NCBI GenBank assembly: GCA_016744275.1
Contig: JADGEP010000136.1
Location: 1 to 9,348 of the forward strand
From: Candidatus Krumholzibacteriia bacterium
GTDB taxonomy: Bacteria > Krumholzibacteriota > Krumholzibacteriia > LZORAL124-64-63
Reading direction: 5' to 3'
Length of the DNA: 9,348 nucleotides
The notes under the pieces were generated by a model. It saw only the letters and a program-made list of their open reading frames with translations. It did not search any database and was not told the origin of the DNA. Position 1 is the stretch's first letter; every line of letters begins with the position of its first letter. The position numbers and the translations under genes are program-made. Shown one piece after another: positions 1-6,973 of this stretch.

Positions 1-223
1 TCACCTGAGTGTAGATGCCCACCATGGGTTGGGCCGGATTCTGCATCAGAATCACATCCATGCCATTTTCCAGGCGCAGGATTTCGATGTTTTCCGGCAA
101 GGCATTGAACACCGGCTCAAGCTGCAGGTCGCCGTACCGGCCGCCTGGCCCCTGTGAAAAAGAAGTGCCCGCCAACCCGGCAACCGTCAGCACCAACATC
201 AAGACTCGACTCAGATTCCGCAT
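1..223 (-). CDS. Secreted M16-family (insulinase-like) peptidase, N-terminal fragment
   Basis: Only the first 74 residues lie in the window; the rest continues past base 1. Residues 1 to about 23 form a Sec signal peptide (basic MRNLSR, then a hydrophobic stretch, with likely cleavage near SFS-Q), so the protein is exported. Residues 48-59 read LRLENGMDVILM, followed by PMVGIYTQV. This is the opening strand pattern of M16 zinc peptidases (L-x-N-G-h-x-V-h-h ... P-h-V-x-h). The zinc site (HxxEH), which would prove the family, lies outside the window, so the assignment rests on this N-terminal pattern. The ATG at 223 has a GAGAGG Shine-Dalgarno-like stretch ten bases upstream. It lies 57 bases downstream of tpiA on the same strand and may be cotranscribed with it. 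A different secreted protein with a similar opening motif cannot be excluded. Confidence 0.7.
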   Translation of the reverse strand, partial: MRNLSRVLMLVLTVAGLAGTSFSQGPGGRYGDLQLEPVFNALPENIEILRLENGMDVILMQNPAQPMVGIYTQV

Positions 224-241
224 TCGACCCAATCCTCTCAC

Positions 242-255
242 GCCCTGAACAGGGC
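242..255 (-). repeat. Small stem-loop between tpiA and the M16-like gene
   Basis: GCCCTGAACAGGGC is a perfect inverted repeat (five-base arms around a four-base loop, or six around two) in the 57-base gap downstream of tpiA. On the minus-strand transcript it is not followed by a U-run, so it does not look like an intrinsic terminator. It could be an RNA-processing or attenuating hairpin, or chance. Confidence 0.3.
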
Positions 256-280
256 CTGGTTCACAACTGCCTCAACCCAC

Positions 281-1051
<771 letters not shown>

Positions 1052-1102
1052 GGCGGTATCCCTTTCGACAGAGTCCCATGAATAAAACGTTGTATGGGGG
1101 GT

Positions 1103-1131
1103 ATTATAGCCAAATCGCAGTGTATTTACAG
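1103..1131 (-). promoter_or_regulatory. Probable sigma-70-type promoter of tpiA
   Basis: Read on the minus strand, TATAAT (1108-1103) matches the -10 consensus perfectly. Seventeen bases upstream is CTGTAA (1131-1126), a weak -35 matching three of six positions. The predicted transcript would start near base 1096 and carry a leader of about 45 bases before the tpiA ATG. The -35 region overlaps the purine-rich ribosome site of the divergent zinc-ribbon gene. The -10 box is convincing, but the -35 is not. Confidence 0.5.
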
Positions 1132-1143
1132 GAAGGAAAGCGG

Positions 1144-1356
1144 ATGAATCAGGGTTATTTATGTCCCAAGTGCGGCAACAACGCCTTTGAGAGCAGCGAA
1201 ATGCGCGCCACCGGTGGTTTTTTCACCAAGGTATTCAACGTCCAGAGCAAACGCTTCACCACCGTCAGTTGCACCCGTTGCCGCTACACCGAGTTGTACA
1301 AGACGGACAGCAGCACCTTGGGCAACATTTTCGACTTCATGGCCAACGGCGGCTAG
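1144..1356 (+). CDS. Zinc-ribbon protein, DUF2082 type (Zn_ribbon_13)
   Basis: A 70-residue protein carrying two CxxC knuckles: Cys7/Cys10 in CPKCGN and Cys43/Cys46 in CTRCRYTE. Between them lie ATGGFFTKVFNVQ and RFTTVSC, and the end reads GNIFDF. The order and spacing match the small DUF2082 (PF09855) family, described as a putative nucleic-acid-binding zinc ribbon; its biochemical function is unknown. The ATG at 1144 is chosen because AGGAAGGA sits just upstream and the protein then begins at the family's usual N-terminus. An upstream in-frame ATG at 1078 would add 22 residues that do not resemble the family. It is divergent from tpiA and upstream of, in the same direction as, the secreted beta-rich protein at 1441, with an 84-base gap holding inverted repeats. 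Confidence 0.85.
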   Translation: MNQGYLCPKCGNNAFESSEMRATGGFFTKVFNVQSKRFTTVSCTRCRYTELYKTDSSTLGNIFDFMANGG

Positions 1357-1364
1357 ATGACACT

Positions 1365-1375
1365 GGAATGATTCC
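1365..1375. repeat. Short dyad GGAATGATTCC
   Basis: Perfect five-base arms around a single base, nine bases after the zinc-ribbon stop codon. It has the form of a small operator or very tight hairpin, but no T-run follows, so it is not an intrinsic terminator. It may be chance at this length. Confidence 0.25.
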
Positions 1376-1388
1376 CGAAATTGCCTAG

Positions 1389-1436
1389 AATGGAGCAATC
1401 ACCCGGCGCCCCGGACAGCCAAAGGATTGCTCCATT
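1389..1436. repeat. Perfect 12-base inverted repeat before the secreted-protein start
   Basis: AATGGAGCAATC (1389-1400) and GATTGCTCCATT (1425-1436) are exact reverse complements separated by 24 bases. The right arm ends four bases before the ATG at 1441. In the plus-strand RNA a strong hairpin could form immediately upstream of the start codon, with the only nearby Shine-Dalgarno-like bases (AAAGG, 1421-1425) at the edge of loop and stem. Neither side carries a T-run, so a terminator is unlikely. A translational control hairpin or a dyad protein-binding site are the better guesses. Confidence 0.6.
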
Positions 1437-1440
1437 GCCT

Positions 1441-2265
1441 ATGCCCATCATCGCTCGTTGCCTGATGCTCTTGACCGCCCTCTGCCTGCTTATTGCCGAG
1501 GCGGGCGCGGCCCCCGGTCGCCACAAAGGCGAGTTCTTTTTCTACTGGGGCTACAATTGGTCCGCCTACAGCGAAAGCGACATGCACTTTCAGGGCCCCG
1601 GTTACGACTTCACCCTCAGTGAGGTCACGGCCCATGACCGACCGTCCGCCTTCAAACCTCGCGTCTACCTGAATCCGGCCAAGATGACCGTGCCCCAGTA
1701 TGATGCCCGGATCGGTTACTATATCGGTGAGCGGACCAACATTTCCTTTGGCGTGGCCCACCTGAAGTACGTCGTCACTCAACTGCAGGGCACCACCATC
1801 ACCGGTCACATCGATGAGTCGGTTTCAACGGAATATGCCGGTGACTACGATAACGACCTCATGCGCCTGGGCTACGACTTCCTGATGTTCGAACACACCG
1901 ATGGCCTGAACTACAGCAACCTGGAAATCGAGACCATGACCCCGTTGTGGGAAAAAGGATCCGGCAGCCAGGGCCTGTACGGCACGATGGCAATCGGTGC
2001 GGGTATCGTGACACCCAAAACGGATGTCACCCTGCTGGGCGGCGAACGCAGCGACCGTTTTCATCTGGCGGGATTTGGCTTGAATACGAAAATCGGGCTG
2101 AAGTATGAATTCCTGCGTCGCTATTTCCTGCAGTATTTTGTCAGTGTGGGCTGGATGAATCTGGACGGCATCCCCACGCGGGCCGGCGGACAAGACACCG
2201 CCGACCAGAACCTGTTGTATCTCGAACACGCTATGGTCGGCGGCATGACTGTCTACACGTTCTAA
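1441..2265 (+). CDS. Secreted, probably outer-membrane beta-barrel protein of unknown function
   Basis: A 274-residue protein with a clear Sec signal peptide: MPIIARC, a hydrophobic core, and likely cleavage at AEAGA-AP around residue 23. The mature part opens with GEFFFYWGYNWSAYSESD and consists of alternating aromatic and polar stretches (for example RIGYYIGERTNISFGVAHLKY and FLRRYFLQYFVSVGW). It ends in VYTF, so the last residue is phenylalanine, as in many outer-membrane barrels. I do not recognise a named family. The opening resembles uncharacterised exported proteins seen in the FCB group, from memory only. The start at 1441 is preferred because it places the signal peptide at the N-terminus; the in-frame TTG at 1381 and ATG at 1390 would put 17-20 polar residues before it and run through the 12-base inverted repeat. 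The stop lies 11 bases from the convergent phosphorylase gene. Confidence 0.75.
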   Translation: MPIIARCLMLLTALCLLIAEAGAAPGRHKGEFFFYWGYNWSAYSESDMHFQGPGYDFTLSEVTAHDRPSAFKPRVYLNPAKMTVPQYDARIGYYIGERTNISFGVAHLKYVVTQLQGTTITGHIDESVSTEYAGDYDNDLMRLGYDFLMFEHTDGLNYSNLEIETMTPLWEKGSGSQGLYGTMAIGAGIVTPKTDVTLLGGERSDRFHLAGFGLNTKIGLKYEFLRRYFLQYFVSVGWMNLDGIPTRAGGQDTADQNLLYLEHAMVGGMTVYTF

Positions 2266-2276
2266 CGGTTCACTCG

Positions 2277-3191
2277 CTAAGCACCCACTCGCGGCAAAAA
2301 CTCCAACAACAGCCGCGCCATGCGTTCGCGCACCAATTTGCCCACCTCCACCACATCCTGGTGAGAGAGCTGGGGCTGGCCCGTTTCGCGGGCCGGATTG
2401 GTGATGCAACTCAAGCCCACCGGCGCCACACCCAGGCGCTTCAGCAGCACCGTTTCAGGAGCCGTGGACATGCCCACCGCGTCGCAACCGATGCGGCGCA
2501 ACATGCCGATCTCAGCTTTGGCTTCGTAAGCAGGGCCAGACATGCTCGCGTAGGTGCCCGCGTGCATCGGCACACCACACTGGGCCGCGGCGGCCACCAA
2601 TTGGTCGGCCAAAAGCGGATCGAACAAATCAGGCAAACCACCACTGCGACCAATCTCTGCCAGCTGGGCATGACGGTCCGCGTCGGCGTCTTCAGCCGGA
2701 GCAAAGGGCCGGGTCATCAGGCCACGCAAAGGGTCGTGGAAATGCATGTCCACCTGATCGCGGATGACCATCAGGTCGCCCGGGCGGTAATAACGATTCA
2801 AGCCACCGGCGGCGTTGGTCACCACGGCGGTGTTGATGCCCAAACAAGCCAGAACGGCGGTGGGCAGCAGCAGTTCTTCACTGGGCAGGCCTTCGTAAGG
2901 GTGCAGGCGGCCCTGCATCACGACCACCGGCACGCCGGCCGCAGTTCCGGTCACCAGGCGACCGGAATGTTCGGCCACCGTGGTGGTGGCGTATCCGGGA
3001 ATGTCGCCATATTCGATGGCCTCGGCGTTCTCCACCGCGTCGACAAAATTGCCCAGGCCACTGCCCAGCACCAGGCCGACTCGTCCGCTGAAGCCGCGCT
3101 CGGTCAAAAACTCGGTGGCGGCCGCCACCCGGTCCCGCCAAACAGGGGCCAAGCGGTCCAGCCGGGATTTTTGATCCAATGGATTGCTCAT
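2277..3191 (-). CDS. punA: Purine nucleoside phosphorylase, trimeric 6-oxopurine type
   Basis: Cleaves inosine, guanosine and their deoxy forms with phosphate to free base and (deoxy)ribose 1-phosphate; cytoplasmic. The 304-residue sequence has the motifs of the PNP/UDP phosphorylase family, trimeric branch: GSGLG 43-47, His75 in EHSGR, RLHPYEG 95-101 (Arg95, His97, Tyr99, Glu100), TNAAGG 125-130, GPAYE 219-223 (base-binding Glu223), GMS 240-242, Asn265 in ITN and His277. The Glu/Asn pair is the signature of 6-oxopurine specificity. In place of the usual GPRFPDMS segment after NPL there is a longer acidic stretch (about residues 160-185). The ATG overlaps the deaminase stop by one base (TGATG), with GGAAGGA just upstream, suggesting coupled translation. 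It is the last gene of the seven-gene run. No hairpin with a U-run is visible in the 11 bases before the convergent gene's stop. Confidence 0.92.
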   Translation of the reverse strand: MSNPLDQKSRLDRLAPVWRDRVAAATEFLTERGFSGRVGLVLGSGLGNFVDAVENAEAIEYGDIPGYATTTVAEHSGRLVTGTAAGVPVVVMQGRLHPYEGLPSEELLLPTAVLACLGINTAVVTNAAGGLNRYYRPGDLMVIRDQVDMHFHDPLRGLMTRPFAPAEDADADRHAQLAEIGRSGGLPDLFDPLLADQLVAAAAQCGVPMHAGTYASMSGPAYEAKAEIGMLRRIGCDAVGMSTAPETVLLKRLGVAPVGLSCITNPARETGQPQLSHQDVVEVGKLVRERMARLLLEFLPRVGA

Positions 3192-4306
3192 CAGGATTCC
3201 TTCCGCGGGTCCGAGATCTCGTCGAGATCAAATTTGTCACGCAGCGATCCGAACGTTTCGAGCAGCTCCACGATCATGGCGCCCTTGGCCTGGGCCGGCA
3301 TGAAAGCGCTCTTGAAACCGTTGAGCAGCAGGTTTTCGGTTTCCAGCAAAGTCAGGTCGAAGGTGTCCACCGCCAGGCGCAATTCCGTTGCGGGCGACGT
3401 GCGGGCAAACAGGGTGTTGTCGGTATTCAAGCACACCCGCAATCCCTCGCGCAGGTAATAGCGGAACGGATGCCGCGCCAAATCCTCAATGACACAACTC
3501 TGCCGGTTGCTGCTCAGGCAGATCTCCAGCGGGATGCGATTGTCCGCCACATAGGCCATCAGCTCGGCGTCCTCTTCGAGGCGCACGCCATGGCCAATGC
3601 GATTGGCGCCACAACGGTGCAAGGCCTGATGAATGGAGCCAGGCCCAAAGCCCACGCCAGCGTGAATCGTCACGTTTTGGTTGTTGTTCATCACGTGATA
3701 GAAGGCGTCCAGATGATCCTTGGCCTGATGGTCCTCTTCGACTCCCGCCAGATCAAATGCCACCACACCGCGTTTGCGCCAGGCTGACGCCAAGCGAGCC
3801 AAATCCAGGGAACTGGCCGGATCAATGGTGCGGATGCCCGTGATGATGATGCCTCCCTGGATGCCGGTGGTTTCGGCAGCCTGCTTCAAGCCCGCGGCCA
3901 CCGCAGCCACGGCGCCATCAGCCGTCAAACCAAACTCCGTATGCTTCAGGGGGCAGAAGCGAACTTCCAACCACCAGACGCCTTCAGCCGCAAAATCCTC
4001 GGCCAATTCGCGCGCCACGCGGGTCAGGTTCTCTTCTGTCTGCATCAGCCGCACGGTGTGGTCAAAATGACTGAGGAAGTCGTCCACGACGCAGGAGCGG
4101 TCCGCCGGGAAATACTTGGCCCGCACCGCTTCTTCGTCTTCGGGCATTTCCATGCCCGCCTCGCGGCCCAGCTCCATGAAAGTTTCCAGGCGCAACGAGC
4201 CGTCCAGGTGCACGTGCAGGTCGGTCTTGGGCAGCGCTTCCAACAGCGCCGTGGGTATGGCTGATCCGCGCAAAAGATCGCTGGACCGGTAATCGCCGAT
4301 TTTCAA
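3191..4306 (-). CDS. Adenosine deaminase family protein with the catalytic Glu replaced by Val
   Basis: Family role: zinc-dependent deamination of (deoxy)adenosine to (deoxy)inosine in purine salvage. The 371 residues cover the full domain. TDLHVHLDGSLR supplies zinc ligands His31 and His33; VTIHAG supplies His215; RIGHG holds the catalytic His239; LNTDN supplies zinc ligand Asp296 (the NTDN form is known in bacterial members). However, the motif that should read HAGE reads HAGV: residue 218 is encoded by GTG (plus-strand bases 3653-3655), where GAG would give the catalytic, N1-protonating glutamate. The surrounding GFGPGSIHQALHRCGANRIGHG is normal, so this is a point substitution, not misalignment. 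The start is TTG at 4306, justified by GGAGG five bases upstream and because the next in-frame ATG lies beyond the HxH motif. It is 20 bases after the kinase and overlaps the phosphorylase by one base. Family assignment is certain; activity is doubtful. Confidence 0.9.
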   Translation of the reverse strand: MKIGDYRSSDLLRGSAIPTALLEALPKTDLHVHLDGSLRLETFMELGREAGMEMPEDEEAVRAKYFPADRSCVVDDFLSHFDHTVRLMQTEENLTRVARELAEDFAAEGVWWLEVRFCPLKHTEFGLTADGAVAAVAAGLKQAAETTGIQGGIIITGIRTIDPASSLDLARLASAWRKRGVVAFDLAGVEEDHQAKDHLDAFYHVMNNNQNVTIHAGVGFGPGSIHQALHRCGANRIGHGVRLEEDAELMAYVADNRIPLEICLSSNRQSCVIEDLARHPFRYYLREGLRVCLNTDNTLFARTSPATELRLAVDTFDLTLLETENLLLNGFKSAFMPAQAKGAMIVELLETFGSLRDKFDLDEISDPRKES

Positions 4307-4311
4307 GGCAT

Positions 4312-4316
4312 CCTCC
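4312..4316 (-). promoter_or_regulatory. Shine-Dalgarno site that fixes the TTG start of the deaminase
   Basis: GGAGG on the minus strand lies five bases before the TTG at 4306. The run GGAGGATGCCTTGA also contains an ATG (4311-4309), but it directly abuts the site, is out of frame and reaches a stop after two codons (ATG CCT TGA). The TTG is therefore the working start. Use of this weak codon beside an overlapping mini-frame could lower deaminase translation. Confidence 0.6.
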
Positions 4317-4326
4317 GGGCGGCCAT

Positions 4327-5016
4327 TCAGCCGCCTTGGCGTTCGTGTTTCTCGAGATGGTACTCGCGGATCATTTCGAGCAGCTCAACCTGAGCCTGAT
4401 CGTCGTCCCGCAGGTTCACTTTTTCGGTGTCGATGATGTGCACCGGGCACAGGGCCGGCGCCCGTTCAATCCAATCTTCGTAAGCCGCGTGCAGATCCTG
4501 CAGGAAATCCAGGGGGATGTCCGATTCGCAACCACGGCCGCGATTCTGGATGCGCCCCATGACTGTTTCCGGCTGGGCCTGCAGGTAGATGATCAGGTCC
4601 GGCGGTTGCAGAAAGCTGACCATGTTGCGGAAGACTTCGCGGTAGTTTTCGTAGTCGCGGTCATCCATGCATCCGCGGCGGTGCAGCACTGGCGCAAAAA
4701 TTTCCACGTCTTCGTAAATCGTGCGGTCCTGGATGGCGCTGGCCGGCTTGTCGATGATTCTCTTTTGCACCTCGAAACGTTGACTCAGGAAATACACCTG
4801 CAGGTGAAAACTCCAGCGGGTCATGTCCTTGTAGTAGTCTTCGAGGTAGGGATTGTTGATCACCGGCTCGAAGAACATTTGCCAGCCGTTGATCTCACCA
4901 ATCAGGGTGGTGATCATGCTCTTGCCCACGCCGATGTTGCCCGCAATGGAGACAAAGAACGGCGTCTTGGGTTGATCCTTCTTGGGGAATTTTCTCTTCA
5001 GGCTGCGGATGCTCAC
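4327..5016 (-). CDS. Deoxynucleoside kinase (dNK/dCK-dGK family)
   Basis: Phosphorylates deoxynucleosides at the 5' position with ATP, trapping them in the cell as dNMP; cytoplasmic. The 229 residues show the full family order: P-loop GNIGVGKS 26-33, Glu50 in EPV, NPYLEDYY 55-62, LQVYFLSQRF 72-81, the DRT/YED motif (Asp97, Arg98, Glu102) and an arginine-rich LID region, RIQNRGRGCE, at 155-164. This is the pattern of bacterial deoxyadenosine/deoxyguanosine kinases; the exact base preference cannot be read from sequence. The start is GTG at 5016, seven bases after the glycohydrolase stop, and its AAGGG site overlaps the end of that gene, consistent with coupled translation. Its position beside a deaminase and a phosphorylase fits a purine deoxynucleoside salvage role. 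Confidence 0.92.
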   Translation of the reverse strand: MSIRSLKRKFPKKDQPKTPFFVSIAGNIGVGKSMITTLIGEINGWQMFFEPVINNPYLEDYYKDMTRWSFHLQVYFLSQRFEVQKRIIDKPASAIQDRTIYEDVEIFAPVLHRRGCMDDRDYENYREVFRNMVSFLQPPDLIIYLQAQPETVMGRIQNRGRGCESDIPLDFLQDLHAAYEDWIERAPALCPVHIIDTEKVNLRDDDQAQVELLEMIREYHLEKHERQGG

Positions 5017-5023
5017 GAACAGT

Positions 5024-5797
5024 CTACCCTTGTTTGTAGGTGCTTTCGAAATCCGTCACGATATCGCCCATATGGGCCGGCAAGATGCCGCGCACGGATT
5101 GGTCAATTTCGGCGGGAACGCCGCCATAAAAAGCTTCGGCCACGGCTCCGGCAATGCAGGCCATGGTGTCGGCATCTCCGCCCAGCGAGATGGCCAACCG
5201 CACCGCTTCAAGCCAATTGTCGGACTCCAAAAAACAGATCAGCGACTCAGGCACCGACCCCTGACAGGAAACGTCGAAGGCGTAATCCGGACGGATGCCG
5301 TCGGTCGTGCGGTCCAGGTCGTAGCCGAACTGGGCGCTGATCGCCGCCTTGATGGCGTCTTTGGATTCATCCTTGCGGGCCATGAAGACCGCCAGCGCCA
5401 CCGCCTGCGCCCCTTTGATACCTTCAGGATGATCGTGAGTCACAGCGGCTGATTTTTCCGCGGCCGCCAACACCTCAGCCGCCGTCTCAAAGGCCCATCC
5501 CACCGGGCTGACTCTCATGGCCGAACCGTTGCCCCAACTGTTGTAAGGGCCCAGATCAGCCTGGATGGTCCATTTCTTGAAATTGGCGCCGTATCCAGCC
5601 AGCGGGTACAACCGGCCAAAGAGCCGGTAGTTTGCGGCATAGTCCGCATCTGTCAGCAACGAAAAGGCGGTCGCCACGGTCAGTACCGAATCATCGGTAA
5701 AGGTGCTGCCGTCGGGAAAGAGCGGAAAATCCGTCGTCTTGACCCCTTGGTGCTCGAAGGTCGACCCCAGAATATCGCCGGCGATGGCTCCAATCAT
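5024..5797 (-). CDS. ADP-ribosylglycohydrolase-family protein
   Basis: The 257 residues match the all-helical, two-magnesium ADP-ribosylglycohydrolase fold (DraG/ARH; PF03747): MIGAIAGDILGS at the N-terminus, FTDDS with metal-binding Asp35 and Asp36, SWGNGSAMRVSPVGWA at 87-102, THDHPEGIKGA at 120-130, and LGGDADTMACIAGA at 205-218 with Asp208 and Asp210. The metal site appears complete, so it should be an active hydrolase. Characterised members remove ADP-ribose from proteins or cleave related N- or O-glycosides. No ADP-ribosyltransferase is visible here, and the neighbours are nucleoside salvage enzymes, so a small-molecule substrate (ADP-ribose conjugate or nucleoside-like glycoside) is possible; that is inference. 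The ATG at 5797 follows AGGGGA by five bases and lies nine bases after the lipoprotein stop. Confidence 0.9.
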   Translation of the reverse strand: MIGAIAGDILGSTFEHQGVKTTDFPLFPDGSTFTDDSVLTVATAFSLLTDADYAANYRLFGRLYPLAGYGANFKKWTIQADLGPYNSWGNGSAMRVSPVGWAFETAAEVLAAAEKSAAVTHDHPEGIKGAQAVALAVFMARKDESKDAIKAAISAQFGYDLDRTTDGIRPDYAFDVSCQGSVPESLICFLESDNWLEAVRLAISLGGDADTMACIAGAVAEAFYGGVPAEIDQSVRGILPAHMGDIVTDFESTYKQG

Positions 5798-5806
5798 ATC
5801 GGTCCC

Positions 5807-6973
5807 CTATTGCGGTGGTGGCGGCAGATCTTCATTCAGGAAGTTGGAGTGTTCACTGGAAATGAACTTGAGGATCTGGTTCTCACCCGGCACCAGGACA
5901 AAGACAAAGGCGCCATAATTGACGTCGTCTGCCCCACTGCCAATCCGGTGATCGTAGACACCAACAGAGGTCACTCCCGGTGTATCGTCCGTACTGCCAA
6001 ATTGGAGATCCAAGTCCCCACCACTGCTGAAAATCTGAATCCGCGCATTGTTGGAATCAGCAACATATATCCGCCCACTGGCGTCAACAGCCACATGGGT
6101 CGGATTGTTGAATTCGCCCGGCTCGCTGCTCGTCCGGCCAACCCAGTCGGTATTTCCACATTCCGCCGCGTAGCCCAGAACAAAATCGCTGGCAGGCGGC
6201 ACAATGCAGGCCGCGTCCACGCTGAAACGCAACGGTGTTCCGCGCAAGGGATCGTCGTCCGGCGGGTTGGATGCCACATCTGTCACATCCGGCGTGGAGT
6301 CGAAGCGAAGCACCCAGTTGCGGCTGGTATCGGTATCACAGATCAACAAACGGCCGTCGATATCGGTGGCCATGCCGCCGGCCAAATGAACAAATCGCGC
6401 CGCCTCACCATCACTGTTGGCCAAAATTCCATGGGGCATAAGGTTGCCAAAATCATCGAACGCATACCGACGAACCAGCAATGAACTGGGGTCCGACAGA
6501 TAGAGATAGGAAAGGGCTCCGGCAACTTGATCAATACCGGCGCCATTGACCGCCATGGCAACCGCCGACCCCATTTCGGGCAGGACGCTGGAGCCAACAA
6601 AACTCATATCCGAGCCCTGGTACCAGCTCACCTGTTTCAGGCCGTCTTCCCAGACAAAAACAAAGTCGCTCTCTTCGTCAACACACATCGCTGTCGCCTG
6701 AACCAAACCCTCAACGGTTCCGCTCACCCCAAAGGTGAGGTCGCGCTTGGACAGCATATCGCCAGTCAAGGTGAAGACCCGACCCACTGATACTTTCATG
6801 TCGACCAATTGGTCTTCGCCCTGAAAACGGGCCCACTCGCCGTATTGGCTGATGCCGAACAATCCATCGGGTTCCGGGATGGCGATTTTATTGCCGCAGC
6901 CGTTCAGCACGGTCAGAACCGGCGAAACCAGAATCAGGATCATCAACCACAGAAGTGACATTCGTGATCTCAT
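5807..6973 (-). CDS. NHL-repeat lipoprotein
   Basis: A 388-residue exported lipoprotein. Residues 1-25 are a lipoprotein signal peptide (MRSRMSLLWLMILILV and onward) ending in the lipobox LNGC, so Cys26 would be lipidated; Gly follows, with no obvious inner-membrane retention signal. The clearest repeat, residues 285-319, is a canonical NHL unit (PGEFNNPTHVAVDASGRIYV, then ADSNNARIQIF). Weaker units lie around 190-225 (GGMATDIDGRLLICDTDT) and 90-120, suggesting a beta-propeller. The tail is proline-rich (LPPPPQ). No enzymatic motif is recognised; propellers of this type usually bind proteins or ligands. ATG 6973 is chosen over an upstream TTG at 6991 because AAGGAGGG lies directly before it and the signal peptide then starts properly. 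Its ATGA overlaps the PorV-family stop. It probably works with the receptor and PorV-like barrel at the outer membrane. Confidence 0.82.
   Translation of the reverse strand: MRSRMSLLWLMILILVSPVLTVLNGCGNKIAIPEPDGLFGISQYGEWARFQGEDQLVDMKVSVGRVFTLTGDMLSKRDLTFGVSGTVEGLVQATAMCVDEESDFVFVWEDGLKQVSWYQGSDMSFVGSSVLPEMGSAVAMAVNGAGIDQVAGALSYLYLSDPSSLLVRRYAFDDFGNLMPHGILANSDGEAARFVHLAGGMATDIDGRLLICDTDTSRNWVLRFDSTPDVTDVASNPPDDDPLRGTPLRFSVDAACIVPPASDFVLGYAAECGNTDWVGRTSSEPGEFNNPTHVAVDASGRIYVADSNNARIQIFSSGGDLDLQFGSTDDTPGVTSVGVYDHRIGSGADDVNYGAFVFVLVPGENQILKFISSEHSNFLNEDLPPPPQ

Noticed and set aside
1389..1436. Intrinsic terminator for the zinc-ribbon gene
   Set aside because: The 12-base stem is perfect, but the bases after either arm are not T-rich, and the stem abuts a start codon.
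1389..1436. Terminal inverted repeats of a tiny mobile element
   Set aside because: Only 24 bases separate the arms, there is no target-site duplication, and there is no second copy in the window.
2266..2276. Shared bidirectional terminator between the convergent genes
   Set aside because: The 11-base gap and its flanks show no GC-rich hairpin or T-run on either strand.
2361..3458. Open frame of 365 codons on the plus strand, antisense to the phosphorylase and deaminase
   Set aside because: It crosses the junction of two certain genes, is rich in His, Gln and Arg, and has no recognisable motif. Length alone is not evidence here.
4336..5340. Open frame of 334 codons on the plus strand, antisense to the kinase and glycohydrolase
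   Set aside because: It opposes two genes with intact catalytic motifs, and the translated tail is almost entirely Arg/Pro/Cys. It is an artefact of codon bias.
5747..6484. Open frame of 245 codons on the plus strand, antisense to the NHL lipoprotein
   Set aside because: The minus strand has a signal peptide, lipobox, NHL repeat and strong ribosome site. The plus frame has none of these.
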